Both the position numbers and the translations under genes were made by a program. Positions 33,901 through 42,601 of a DNA stretch of 64,000 nucleotides are shown here, piece after piece (position 1 is the first letter of the stretch; every line of letters begins with the position of its first letter). The notes beneath the pieces are model-generated. The model had not been told where the DNA came from. It made no database searches and saw only the letters and a program-made list of their open reading frames with translations. Origin of the DNA: Sanderia malayensis. Lineage: Eukaryota; Cnidaria; Scyphozoa; Semaeostomeae; Pelagiidae. The DNA is taken from positions 1 through 64,000 of the forward strand of contig RQOL01000739.1 in assembly GCA_013076295.1 (NCBI GenBank), given 5' to 3'.

Positions 33901-35537
33901 AGAGTCCGAACTACGCCACATGGCATGTGTCCCTCTTGGGTCCCATTAGCAAATTACGTTCTTAATGAAAAGACTATACTTGTATGGCAAATGTCATAAA
34001 ACAAACACCACGAGAGAAAATTTATTGGATAAAATGACCGCCGCACTTTCCTGTACTATGGTAAATCAATTCTGAAGAATGACTTACCGTACGCCAAGTT
34101 TAAAGTAATGTATGAAGAGATAACAACAAACTCCATTGACGATGGTCGCAACAAGAGCAGCAAATACTGAAGGGTAAACAATTTCCTACCAAGTAATAAA
34201 ATTAATATTCACCGTCAATTCTAAGGCCCAAGTCAAACGTCGCTCTTCTCATGCGCCGAATCTAATAGCTACATTAGGTGCATGAGAAGAGAATGAATTA
34301 GGTGCTGCAGAATCGATTTGGAGCGACTGAGGCAGTCGCATATGCGACTCTGGAGCGACTTCAAGTCAAACGTCGCATTTTTCATGCGCCGAACTCAATG
34401 CATAAATTATTACTATCAAAATATAATTATTTTTGTTTGAAAACGAGGCAAGTCATGCGCAGTGTTGTTTTTTCGGAGCTTCGGCGCCAAACGAAATCAA
34501 GACGGCTTCGTGTTGACCAAAGATTTCAGAGTGTCAAATTTGCTTCGGCGAGACAAAGTACATCTGCATAACATGTGGAGTTGCAGTATGCAATAAATGT
34601 GGCATTCCAGAGCTAAATGAAAACACACGAGGGTGGTTAGCATCAAGAAGCGTTGGGTACTGCAGTAGGGATTGTGAAATTCCACCAACAACAAACAACA
34701 GTTACAGTACAGAGACCTTTGAATTTCCTATAAAAAGGACAACTTCTTGCTATTCGACCAGAAGATCTCCTTGACTCATTATTTGATATCAAAAGCATGA
34801 CGGCAAGAAATAGGGCCTTAATCATTAATTTTCTTTGATGTATAGCCACAACAATCCCATTTTCCCAAAACCTGCGTCGTCTACGGCTTTCAGCAATCAT
34901 TTTAATCAGTACTTGCGTTTTCGTCCGGTCCGTGGGAGCCATGTTGAAAAAGAGAATTTTTGGTTGCTATAGTGATCACATACACCTTCGGGGCCTGGGT
35001 GAGAGAAATCAATAATTGGGAGCGACAAGAATCAACAATTAGGTTCGACGTATGACTCAGTGTCGCTCCAGAGCCGCTCCACTGCCGCACCTAATTATAT
35101 TTAGTTCTGCGCATGAGAAGAGCGACGTTTGACTGGGGCCTAAAAGACTGTGTGTTTAATAGAAATATGCTATCTGAAAAATAAGTTATCTTGGTAAAAG
35201 GCTTGATTATAGAACAAAAGATGAAAAATTTCCAAACCTGACATGCCAGGTATCGAATAATGATGTTGAATAGGATAAAAAGCTGCAGAAAAAAGGTTCT
35301 CATACATTTTACAAGACAACAAACATTTACATTGCACAAACTGTTATGCACAATTTTTAGACAAACAAATTGTTCAAAATTAGAAATATCTAAATGCCAT
35401 GTTAAGTTGGCATCACTAAAAGTTTTTGCAAAAATCAGTTCTTTATAAAATTAATTGAAAGCGAAAACTTGAAATGCTGAAAAATTTCACTTACGAACAA
35501 AGCAGGAACATAACACTCAATGAATTGAGCCGCCAGC
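12912..35537 (-). CDS. MATE/SLC47-type multidrug and toxin extrusion transporter, C-terminal 14 exons
   Basis: Exons on the minus strand are 35495-35537, 35238-35282, 34088-34185, 29299-29396, 25096-25209, 16907-16974, 16631-16739, 16428-16503, 16119-16188, 15811-15943, 15545-15582, 15332-15388, 13227-13386 and 12912-13090. Phases join throughout and give 428 codons. Landmarks are CYVPALF, VFAALVATIVNG, GWSWECLGEW, GLSMATAVRMGHLLGRGD and VIPYIFTKDR. The last helix, near SILLIGIFIRIF, matches the extra C-terminal helix of animal MATE1. The family exports organic cations in exchange for protons at the plasma membrane. About 140 N-terminal residues (the first few helices) are not in the window. 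Two exons lie inside the inverted-duplicated arm. All splice sites are GT-AG except the donor after 16119, which reads GG. Mobile DNA fills most introns. The family assignment is firm; whether the gene is still functional is open. Confidence 0.88.
13123..13205. mobile_element. Truncated end of a TTAA-type TIR element forming most of a short intron
   Basis: These 83 bases, beginning TTAAGTACTAATGCAACGAA, align with the terminal 83 bases of the element ending at 30729 (read on the complement), including the shared phrase TTTCAATGCACTGA. They make up most of the 136-bp final intron of the transporter gene. Confidence 0.6.
13446..15182. mobile_element. 1.74-kb TIR element with TTAA flanks in a transporter intron
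   Basis: Both ends read AGGGCTACTCTCACCATA as inverted repeats, and the inverted similarity extends about 190 bp inward, with some divergence. TTAA stands directly outside each end (13442-13445 and 15183-15186). That target preference is shared by piggyBac and Kolobok elements. No transposase frame is visible inside. Removing it leaves an intron of only about 200 bp between exons 13227-13386 and 15332-15388. Confidence 0.7.
17798..18031 (-). other. Open frame of unknown nature, not called a gene
   Basis: A 77-codon open frame lies on the minus strand behind a plausible splice acceptor (TTTGTTGTTTGCAG near 18024). Its translation shows no transporter similarity and no domain I know. It lies in the TIR element and probably is not a host exon. 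Confidence 0.2.
18152..18441 (-). mobile_element. tRNA-derived SINE
   Basis: On the minus strand the head carries an RNA polymerase III A box (TGGCCGAGTGG) and a B box (GGTTCGAGCCC) about 33 bp apart, in a degenerate tRNA-like fold. A body of about 200 bp follows, then a (TCAA)n and A-rich tail. A real tRNA is rejected because the acceptor and anticodon stems are imperfect and the unit continues into a SINE body. The inverted copy is at 63618-63907. Confidence 0.8.
18661..24265. mobile_element. Possible LTR-type element bounded by ~180-bp direct repeats
   Basis: Segments 18661-18839 and 24083-24265 are similar in the same orientation, from CGAAACTTAGACAGCC to ACATCACAGTGA, and are 5.4 kb apart. 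The interior has only short broken frames; one on the minus strand (23700-24041) begins just inside the right repeat, as a gag would. No primer site, polypurine tract or target duplication was confirmed, so the LTR reading is tentative. A non-autonomous (LARD-like) element or two independent insertions are alternatives. Confidence 0.35.
22150..23130. repeat. Degenerate minisatellite, period about 100 bp
   Basis: The phrases catgatcatctcataaa and atcggggtaacgaaatcga recur. The second appears near 22527, 22656, 22759, 22861, 22950 and 23053, at steps of about 129, 103, 102, 89 and 103 bp. Units are diverged. The block is wholly absent from the right arm. Confidence 0.7.
26338..26778. mobile_element. 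MITE rich in GGAACGGTTCC motifs (Harbinger-like TSD)
   Basis: The ends are inverted repeats (GGCTACGTTTACACG and, on the complement, GGCTGCGTTTACACG), flanked by TTA on both sides (26335-26337 and 26779-26781). A 3-bp TWA target duplication is typical of PIF/Harbinger. Many internal copies of TTGGAACGGTTCCA form local hairpins. It has no coding capacity. The right-arm copy 57777-58217 has the same length. Confidence 0.75.
27368..27715 (-). other. 115-codon open frame of unknown nature
   Basis: The translated product has no domain that I recognise. The right-arm counterpart (around 56850-57220) is broken by indels relative to it, which argues against conserved coding. It lies in an intron of the transporter gene between mobile elements. 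It is recorded so the stretch is not blank; I do not call it a gene. Confidence 0.2.
28299..29189. mobile_element. Probable TIR element
   Basis: The left end (TTGGGGAGATGAACATCGTCC) and the right end read on the complement (TTGGGAGATGAACATGGCC) form inverted repeats that also share TTCCCAT.TCTGCGCAA further in. The interior has a 12-bp-arm hairpin (gatcacggaagt...acttccgtgatc, near 28979-29010). No transposase is seen. The right arm differs here by a 220-bp segment (55321-55540). Confidence 0.45.
29516..30729. mobile_element. 1.2-kb TIR element with TTAA flanks
   Basis: The ends are AGTGCTAATGCAACAAAATTT and, on the complement, AGTGATAATGGAACGAAATTT, each next to TTAA (29512-29515 and 30730-30733). 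The middle carries a 44-bp-arm foldback. No transposase is visible, so it is non-autonomous, of the piggyBac/Kolobok type by target site. The right-arm copy is 53630-54852. Confidence 0.7.
30222..30338. repeat. Foldback with 44-bp arms
   Basis: Arms 30222-30265 and 30295-30338 are complementary with about one mismatch (core GGAAACATAGCGAAACATAAT) and flank a 29-nt loop. RNA or single-stranded DNA from it would form a long hairpin. The right-arm copy lies around 54028-54144. Confidence 0.85.
31182..33175 (+). pseudogene. Retrotransposon gag joined to a pol C-terminal tail (pol deleted)
   Basis: The N-terminal frame (31182-31505) and the capsid-like frame (31972-32406, with ETPEAFLLRASDLRQKG and DPELVQGMFLRSVEKGLRDD) are Gag of a Ty3/gypsy-like coral-type element, broken by stops and frameshifts. 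Downstream frames (32552-32818, 32858-33175) hold acidic sequence and then RQRHPPSRLTY, a motif typical of the extreme C-terminus of gypsy Pol. No protease, RT, RNase H or integrase lies between, so most of pol has been deleted. The part up to 31995 is repeated in the right arm. Confidence 0.6.
33176..34087. other. Transporter intron, nothing recognised
   Basis: This AT-rich sequence lies between the pol-deleted element and the transporter exon 34088-34185. The 91-codon open frame at 33294-33569 shows no domain. I see no gene or repeat structure here. Confidence 0.4.
34225..35140. mobile_element. 916-bp TIR element with TAA target duplication
   Basis: The ends GGCCCAAGTCAAACGTCGCT and, on the complement, GGCCCCAGTCAAACGTCGCT are flanked by TAA (34222-34224 and 35141-35143), as in PIF/Harbinger insertions. 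Internal copies of CGCATTTTTCATGCGCCGAA repeat the end motif. A broken coding remnant in the middle has a Cys-rich stretch (ITCGVAVCNKCG near 34560-34610) recalling the C-terminal Cys cluster of DDE transposases. It sits in a transporter intron. Confidence 0.7.
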
Positions 35538-35885
35538 CTGAAAAACAAACAAGCATCACAAATAACACAGCAAATTCATGACATTCCAGCATGGTGGGCC
35601 TAATACATTTAGCGAAGCTACCATAACTTCCTTCTTGCCGTGTCATGAAATGAATTCTTTCTTATAACACTATTAGCTACATGATTATGATTGGAACAAA
35701 GCTTATAGAGAACTCTCTGCTTTTATCTTGTAGATAGGAGTAAAGAATTAAACGTTATTTCTATAAGAAACCTGGCAAAATCTCACTACTTAAAGTTTCA
35801 GGGAATTTTTAGTCATATTTTACCAGTAAAGGCTTCTTGAGGGTTTTTGAATTGGATACCTGAAGTGGATTTATAGATACTTGAT

Positions 35886-36716
35886 TTGTTAATTTCTGAT
35901 TGCTTCTCTCTACCAAAAATCTCAAGTAGAACACACTCGAAGGATACCACACTCCGTGCAGTACGAGCCGCTTTTCGGACCGGACATTGGGTTACTGACA
36001 GTATACGGGAATACAAGAACATCAAAAACGAAATCACAATGGATAGCGATAACAACATTCTCCTATGAGGGTCTAGAATTATTTTACCGACATCACTTTG
36101 TGCTTGTGCTGCTAAACCTGCTCACGAGGGAAATCCAGGTCACTCAAAAACAACTCCACTCCTTCGCGAATGTGTATAGTTTCCAGGTCTAGGAAAACTC
36201 GTAAAGGACAAAGTGGACAAGTGTATTGCATGCCAAGCGGCATCGCAACCTAATTCTCCTCAACCGTTAAAGTCAGCACACCAATGTCTTCACACGCGTG
36301 GAACGAAGCGAAAATCAACTTCTGTGGACGGTTCCCAACAGGACACTACATTCTTGTAGCTATTGATGTTTACTCACGATACCCCGGGAGAGAGATTCTA
36401 AAGTCAACTGCAGCACAGAGAGTGATTCCAAAACTTGATATTATCTTCGCTAGGCGCGGCATCACAGAAAAAGTCACCACGGATAATGGACCTCCATTCA
36501 ACGGCAACAAGTTCAAAATGTACATTTGGAATAAAGTATAATGCAAGCACCCCGCTGTGGCCCAAAGGAAATGCGGAAGTTGAGTCGTTTAACAAACCAC
36601 TTGAGAAGGCCATCAGAGCAGCCCACACAGAAGGACAATCATGGAAACAAGAGCTAGCTAACCTTCATACAACCTTCCCCTCTCTCACGGTTGAGAGTAA
36701 TGGGGTTTTTGATTTG
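35886..36716 (+). pseudogene. Fragment of a Ty3/gypsy pol (linker and integrase), plus strand
   Basis: Broken frames 35886-36068, 36284-36541 and 36435-36722 code the integrase region of a K02A2.6-like gypsy element. Landmarks are the zinc-finger part with CIACQAA, the core INFCGRFPTGHYILVAIDVY, TTDNGPPFNG, and STPLWPKGNAEVESFNKP with the final catalytic Glu. Frameshifts separate the pieces. RT and both LTRs are missing. It ends directly against the 3' end of the opposite-strand gypsy element at 36719. Confidence 0.8.
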
Positions 36717-36718
36717 TA

Positions 36719-37665
36719 CTAGTGTGTTACAAAATCCCCAAAATGAACAGGAGGGTGTATGGTCTGCCGAAGATGCACAGGTCTGGCATTACCGCCTCTA
36801 ACCCCTTGAGCCCCCGGCTCAACTGCCAACTGATCGGGTTCTACAAAGACAACCCCTGGCGTTTCGTCCAAAGGTTGTACGGGTACGCCCTTATCAAACG
36901 GGGTGGGGCAAGGTCTAATTTGGTTGTGGTGTGCTACAAAAGTTTTTCCTATGTTGGACCGCAACACATAGTTAACCCCATTGTTACTACAAATTGTGTA
37001 TGGACCGATCCATTTCTTCCCAAATTTCCATTTTTTAGGGCGAGCTAGCCACACGGCTTGTCCAGGTTGCAAGGGTTTCCAGTCTAAGTGACTCTTGTTG
37101 TATTTAGTAGATTTAGTAGATGTTGTATTTCCCAATCTAAACTATGTTCAGAAACAAAGTTACGAATGATATCCTGTAAAGTCGGGTTCTGTCTTTCCAC
37201 GAGTCCGTCACATTGGGGATGGTAGGCAGTTGTGCGAGTTTTCTTGAGCCCCGTGATGTTATAAACCTCATGCATGAGATTACTGTCGAAATTACGACCT
37301 TGGTCTGAATGGATGACAGTAGGTGGTCCAAATCGCGAAAACAGTTTAGACACAAGAAGTTTTGCAACCGTAGTAGACTTTTGGTCCTTTGTGGCAAACG
37401 CCTCACACCATTTGGTAAAATGGTCCATGACAACTAGGATATGTTTATTACCATTGGCAGTTTCTTGTATAGGACCCATATAGTCGAGTGCCCAGAAGAC
37501 AAAAGGTTCGCTTATTTGAATGGGCTGAAGGGGTGCTTTGCGTTTGGGTGTACATTTATTTTGACTACAATCAACACACTTCTGAATAAATGTGATGATC
37601 GAAGTGCGCATTTTGGGCCAGAAGAAACGTTCTCTAGCTCGCTGGATGGTACGCGTAATGCCCAT
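36719..37665 (-). pseudogene. Ty3/gypsy integrase, internally deleted
   Basis: The N-terminal frame (37084-37665) has the CVDCSQNK zinc-finger part and the core with ALDYMGPI and HSDQGRNFDS. The third acidic residue is in the LVERQNP context. It stops soon after SLDWE. The next frame (36719-37135) resumes at WKPLQPGQAVWLARPKK, the C-terminal chromodomain-like/SH3-type part. About 100 residues normally between them are missing, with a frame change, so strand transfer activity is unlikely. The coding ends at 36719 with no 3' LTR. Confidence 0.85.
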
Positions 37666-37697
37666 ATGGCCACCAGCGGGACTGCTGTGGAGGCCTT

Positions 37698-39788
37698 TCA
37701 GAACATTCGGTACAAGTGAGTTAGGAACAACAACCGCTTGGCGAGGAAAATGAGTGTGCCTATGGAGGGACCGAACCAGTAACCCATTGCTAACAAAGAA
37801 CTGGTCCCAGCAATCCCAGTAGGTGCGGAGATCAGAATGATCTTGCCAGACAAATGGGGCGGTTTGGGGAGGCCTTGTTCCTTTAATTCGACAACTGTGC
37901 GAATACTAGGGTCATTGCGTTGGGCAGTAAGTAGGTCCGTGGCAGGGAGCAAACTTATGGAACCTGTAATGGCAGCAGTAGGGGGTAAGGATGGATTTTG
38001 AATTTGCTGTTTGCTGTGATTCAAACGGGAAATCGCATCTGCATTTTGGTTAGATCGGCCTGGTCTATGCTTTACTTCAAACTGAAATTCCTGTAGGTCC
38101 ATGATCCAGCGTGCAATTCGCCCCTTAGGCTCAACAGAGTGGAGCCAACGCAAAGCACTATTGTCAGTTACGACGGAAAATTTATGTCCTAAGAGGTAGA
38201 GCCTAAAGTGTTTAGCAGCAAATACGACAGCAAGAGCTTCCTTCTCCATGGTGGTATAGTTGCGCTCACGCTGAGATAATGTGTAGCTTGCATATGCAAT
38301 TACACGCTGCTGGCCATCAGCATCAAGTTGTGCTAAGACGGCTCCTAATCCAACATCTGAGGCATCTGTTTGTAGCAAGAATGGCTGGTCAAAATTTGGG
38401 TAAGCAAGAACAGGGGCTGAACAAAGTCGTGTTTTGAGTACTTCAAAGGCGAGTTGGTGGTGGTCTTCCCATAAAAATTTCACACCCTTCTTCGTTAGCT
38501 CGGTAAGAGGAGAAGAAACTGTGGCAAACCCTGGGATAAATTTTCGGTAATATCCTGCTAGACCCAGAAAGGACCGTAAATGTTCCAAATTAGCAGGTGG
38601 AGGGAGGTTCCTGATGGCCTCTATTTTCTTGGGGTCAGTGTGAATGCCCATGTGGGAGACGGTATGACCTAAATATACGACTTTGTCAGCACCAAAAGAA
38701 CACTTGGAGGCCTTAACACGAAGATGGTGGTCCCTGAACCGTTGCAGTACAGACGTTAATCGTGAACAGTGTTCAGACATATTCTTAGAAAAAATTATGA
38801 CATCATCAAAGTAACAAAGGCAATTTTCATAGGCGAGTCCGGACAATACTATAGCAATGGCACGGGAAAACGTAGCTGGGGCATTGGATAACCCAAAAGG
38901 GAGGCGCAAAAATTCAAATAAGCCCCCTGGAGTGCTAAAGGCAGTTTTCTCACAGTCCTTGGGATTCATTCCCACCTGCCAATAGCCACTCCGAAGATCT
39001 AAAGTGCTGAAAATGGTGTTGCCATTTAGTGCTTCTAATAGGTCGTCTACCCTAGGCAGGGGGTGCGCATCAGTTTTTGTAACTGCATTCAGCTTCCGAT
39101 AATCGACACAAAAACGAAAACTACCATCCTTTTTTTTAACAAGAACAATTGGTGAAGCCCACGGACTACTGCTGGGTTGAACAACCCCCTGGGAAAGCAT
39201 GTCATTGACCTGTTTGGCAACCTCTTCTCGGTAGTGGTAGGGTAGTTGGCGGGGGTACTGCCGGATGGGTGTGGATTCACCCGTATCGATATTGTGAGTG
39301 GTCACAGTTGTGTGGCCTAAACTGTCACTAAATACATCTTCGAAAGAGCATAATGTTTTAAGCAGTGCTGCCTTGTCTGTTGGAGACAACTTAGGATTAA
39401 TTGCAGCCGTTAGGTCAGTCCATGTTTGTTTTGTAAATCCTGACTGTTCGACAGTTGTACAGATAGATGGAAACGTCTCAATGTTAGAGGGCGATGGGAC
39501 TAACTCACTAACTGGTGAAAATTCAGCAACATTCTGGTCTGCATATAATTGAAGGGGTTCACTAGATGTATTCATCACTCTCACTGGAATTTTCCTGTTG
39601 GTGGCTTGGCTAACTGTACATGCTACCAAATAATTGGAAGGTTCTACTTTCGGGCTTATCATACCAAGTTGATTAGAACAACTCGGTGGAAGTTTGCAAG
39701 GTATGATGCACTCTGTACGCCCCGGTACAGTAATATTGCTACAAAGAGTTACCCGAACTGGTCCCCATGTGGCAGACTGGTCAAACAA
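37698..39788 (-). CDS. Ty3/gypsy reverse transcriptase and RNase H
   Basis: The RT palm motifs are present in order: FCVDYRKLNAVTKTDAHPLP, STLDLRSGYWQV, LPFGLSNAPATF and the YFDD catalytic box. RNase H follows with QTDASDVGLGAVLAQ and TDNSALRWL. The frame begins just after a run of seven G on the coding strand (39795-39801). With six G, the upstream protease frame would read straight into it, so either a +1 shift or a one-base error or mutation is involved. Near 37855 a second frameshift sends the end of this frame out of register with the integrase. The polymerase core itself is intact. Confidence 0.93.
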   Translation of the reverse strand: MFDQSATWGPVRVTLCSNITVPGRTECIIPCKLPPSCSNQLGMISPKVEPSNYLVACTVSQATNRKIPVRVMNTSSEPLQLYADQNVAEFSPVSELVPSPSNIETFPSICTTVEQSGFTKQTWTDLTAAINPKLSPTDKAALLKTLCSFEDVFSDSLGHTTVTTHNIDTGESTPIRQYPRQLPYHYREEVAKQVNDMLSQGVVQPSSSPWASPIVLVKKKDGSFRFCVDYRKLNAVTKTDAHPLPRVDDLLEALNGNTIFSTLDLRSGYWQVGMNPKDCEKTAFSTPGGLFEFLRLPFGLSNAPATFSRAIAIVLSGLAYENCLCYFDDVIIFSKNMSEHCSRLTSVLQRFRDHHLRVKASKCSFGADKVVYLGHTVSHMGIHTDPKKIEAIRNLPPPANLEHLRSFLGLAGYYRKFIPGFATVSSPLTELTKKGVKFLWEDHHQLAFEVLKTRLCSAPVLAYPNFDQPFLLQTDASDVGLGAVLAQLDADGQQRVIAYASYTLSQRERNYTTMEKEALAVVFAAKHFRLYLLGHKFSVVTDNSALRWLHSVEPKGRIARWIMDLQEFQFEVKHRPGRSNQNADAISRLNHSKQQIQNPSLPPTAAITGSISLLPATDLLTAQRNDPSIRTVVELKEQGLPKPPHLSGKIILISAPTGIAGTSSLLAMGYWFGPSIGTLIFLAKRLLFLTHLYRMF

Positions 39789-40308
39789 AGGCTGCCCCCC
39801 CTTGAAATGAATCAGTACATGACCCCGTTGGAAATCCCGGGGGAGGGGCAGTTGGCTTGGTGCCGGATGGCAAAGGCATCAGGGGAGTACTACCATGTGG
39901 ACCCACAAGTACAAAAGTATCCCCAAGAACAGATAATTGCAACCGATGAGAAACAATAAAATCCCAGCCAAGAATACATTGCAGTGGCTGTAACATATTA
40001 GTACAAATCAAAAATTCACCCGTATACAAATGTGTGCTCCCTGGAAAAGCTAATTGGGTAATAGCTGAGCCGGAGGAAGTCAAAGGTTGCCCAGTAACAG
40101 ATACACAATGATTGGGATTGTTCCTGAATGCTGGGAGGGGGGCATCTTGGCGTTGGCAGCTGGCTGAGATTTGCTGATAGGCATCTGTACTTAAAATCGA
40201 CCGCACAGATCCCGTGTCAACAAGCACAGACAACCGCACACCACCGTTAAATTCGCAATAAACAAGAGGTTGGCCTGGACATTCAGGAACATTTCCAATA
40301 GAAAACAC
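39781..40308 (-). CDS. Ty3/gypsy aspartic protease
   Basis: The retropepsin active-site motif VLVDTGSVRS is near residue 29, with ILGWDF further on as the hydrophobic flap/second motif. The frame overlaps the end of gag in the -1 register, as is common in gypsy elements. It is open upstream of 40308 back into gag, so it is probably made by frameshifting and not from its own start. The end of this frame, after FQGG, is the point where the RT frame takes over. Confidence 0.8.
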   Translation of the reverse strand: MFSIGNVPECPGQPLVYCEFNGGVRLSVLVDTGSVRSILSTDAYQQISASCQRQDAPLPAFRNNPNHCVSVTGQPLTSSGSAITQLAFPGSTHLYTGEFLICTNMLQPLQCILGWDFIVSHRLQLSVLGDTFVLVGPHGSTPLMPLPSGTKPTAPPPGFPTGSCTDSFQGGAAFV

Positions 40309-40334
40309 AGAGGGGTGCTGGTCGCTCCAACCGT

Positions 40335-41291
40335 TTAGCGAGGCACCCCACGGAAGTTTAAAGGATTTTCAAACTCACGATTATGTTGAAATTGAAATCT
40401 TGTAGAATTGTTCGGGCAAACCTGAGGACGGTGGCCCCAACCTCCACACATGTTGCACGGCGTTGCATCGTGGCGACGAGCACAATTTCTAACAATGTGT
40501 CCTTCTTCACGGCAATAAAAACACCGGACACGAGAATCCATTCCCCTCTTGGCATTGGACGAGATAGGCACAGGTGGAGTAGCAGCGGCAGGTGAAGAGA
40601 CGGCAGCAATAAGGGTGGCTTGTTGATCCGCCATTTTGAAAACAAGGCGCTCCAATTGATCAAGGCGTTGTTGTTGTTGCGTCTGCTGTTGTGGTGGTGA
40701 CGCAACGGGGTCACGGGGAGGTGACGGAGGAGAAACAGCATGAGGCGGCTCAATGGTGTCAATCGCGGCACATGTGGCCGGCGAGTCAGCGGGTAATTGA
40801 GCGAGGGCACGAAACCGTTGAGCGAAATCAACCATCCGAGTAAGATTTGGTGTCGGGTCGGATTCCAGTAGCTTCATGCGGATGTGATGGGGCAAACCTT
40901 TCATGAACTGTCGGCGCAACAAAGCCTCGAAAGCATCCTCGGACAGGTCGGGTTCGGCATTGCGGAGGAGATCTTTCAGACGCCACAGGTACAACGAAGG
41001 ATCCTCAGCGGGACGTAAAACTTGTGTGTCGAAGTCACGATAAAATTTTTCGCGATCAATTGCGGGTGTAAAACATCTCTGTAAACTAGCAACTAAATGC
41101 GGCAAAGTGTCTTTTTCATCCGCAGCCAAGGAGTCGAAGTAAGTGGCAGCCGGACCAGACAAGAATGCAGGAAGTTTGAGCAAGCGAATACCTTCATTCC
41201 ACATGTTGGCCCAAGCACAACGGTCAAAATGACGCAACCAAGTCATAAAATCTCCACCAGCAAAACGTTCTGGAAGAATCTGAGTGGCCAT
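40335..41291 (-). CDS. Ty3/gypsy Gag, 318 aa
   Basis: This is a complete frame from ATG. The capsid part has FMTWLRHFDRCA, LPAFLSGPAATYFDSL and FMKGLPHHIRMKLLES. A short poly-Gln stretch (QQQTQQQQ) and a coiled segment follow. Two CCHC knuckles close the protein (CFYCREEGHIVRNC and CNMCGGWGHRPQVC). It lies 14 bp inside the primer-site region at 41305-41316 and precedes the overlapping protease frame. Confidence 0.92.
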   Translation of the reverse strand: MATQILPERFAGGDFMTWLRHFDRCAWANMWNEGIRLLKLPAFLSGPAATYFDSLAADEKDTLPHLVASLQRCFTPAIDREKFYRDFDTQVLRPAEDPSLYLWRLKDLLRNAEPDLSEDAFEALLRRQFMKGLPHHIRMKLLESDPTPNLTRMVDFAQRFRALAQLPADSPATCAAIDTIEPPHAVSPPSPPRDPVASPPQQQTQQQQRLDQLERLVFKMADQQATLIAAVSSPAAATPPVPISSNAKRGMDSRVRCFYCREEGHIVRNCARRHDATPCNMCGGWGHRPQVCPNNSTRFQFQHNREFENPLNFRGVPR

Positions 41292-41304
41292 AGTAAACGA
41301 AATA

Positions 41305-41339
41305 CCTCTGTCACCAATTTGTGGCGTGTTCGGGTTCCA
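41305..41339 (-). promoter_or_regulatory. Primer-binding site and LTR edge of the gypsy element
   Basis: On the minus strand an LTR ending ACGCCACA is followed by AAT and then TGGTGACAGAGG, a primer-binding-type sequence starting TGG. The LTR therefore runs upward from 41320. Its far end cannot be fixed because no second LTR copy is present in the window. Confidence 0.5.
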
Positions 41340-42599
41340 AGCAATGAGTCAGAAAACACAACGAATATACGCGACCAACTCTTTTACAATCAATTCAAAA
41401 AACTAAATCATTTTATAAACATACACACTTATTATCAATAACTCTGACTTTTATCAATCAACAAACACAGTTACAACGCAAGAAATCGAGGTTACAAATT
41501 AGCACATACAAACATTCAAAAGGATAAAATATTAACTAAAAGTATGATGATAGGCACCAAGCGTAGTTGGCGCCATCATTACATAGCGGCACAGTCCACA
41601 AGTGATTCAGACCATTTTGTCCTATTAATGTGTGCAGAATCGGTTTGAATTGACGATACATACTGGCCAAACAAGTTGCTGGAAACGAATAACCGAAAAT
41701 AAAATGTTTATATTTAGTGCGTTTAGTTGAGAAATGACTTAGTAAAATATAATCCAAGTTTTGTAGAGAAATTTCCATTTGATTTTAAACTTTAAAATCT
41801 TCGTATTGTTTACATCCATGTTGATTGTCTCAAACAAGTTCTTCTGATGGATCTCGCACAGGTAGGTAACGAAGACTTATTAACAATGACGGTCACAGAG
41901 TACAACAATAAAAACACAAGTGTATACGAGGGAACTGTATTGTTGATATAATAATTTTGGCCACAATTGGGGTCATACAGGCTGCATAGCTAATATTAGA
42001 CTAGAGACTAAAACACACTCTCGGGCTGAACATATGCAACCACTGCGAACTTGTTCTATCAAGGCCAATAACGCCCCAAAGCTATACAATGCATCTCGCA
42101 GGTGTAAGGGACTTGCCCAGTGAACTGAGCTAAATGCCCCGTCACCTATATTACGTGCGGTGTATAGCTTGTGCACTACGGAACAAGCCAAGATGATGAA
42201 CTGCTCGAAGTTTGATCACGAACACCCGTGAAGAGTTATTTGCAATTAACGAACTAAATTAAATATGAAGCCACTAAATAGGTAACCAAACCGCCAAAAT
42301 TAAAGCCAAAGTATTTCCCCAAATTGCAGCACCGATGATATGGTGGGTGGGCTATTTTTTTGAAGTTGGAAAGACGGGTTCGCGAATGTTCATTGTAGAT
42401 CTTCAAGAAGAGGTTGAGAACGTGGCCAAATGATCGCGGTTTGGGGGCACAAACTTCCGAAGAGCATAGAAGGCCGCAAAAAGCCGTAGTAAAGGCCGCC
42501 AACATCATGATAGTGTGACCCTGAGGCCACGATGTTTGACATAGCAGTCGTAAATTACATCTCCAAATTTGGCTTGGTAGGATTGCATTCTCTCCAAAT
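41340..42599. other. Gypsy LTR remainder and unassigned sequence
   Basis: The first few hundred bases should be the gypsy LTR. The rest, up to the DIRS RNase H, has open frames on the minus strand (41536-41778, 41973-42191, 42254-42508) without recognisable domains. A tyrosine recombinase would be expected here for a complete DIRS element, but I cannot see its R-H-R-Y residues. Confidence 0.4.
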
Positions 42600-42601
42600 A
42601 T

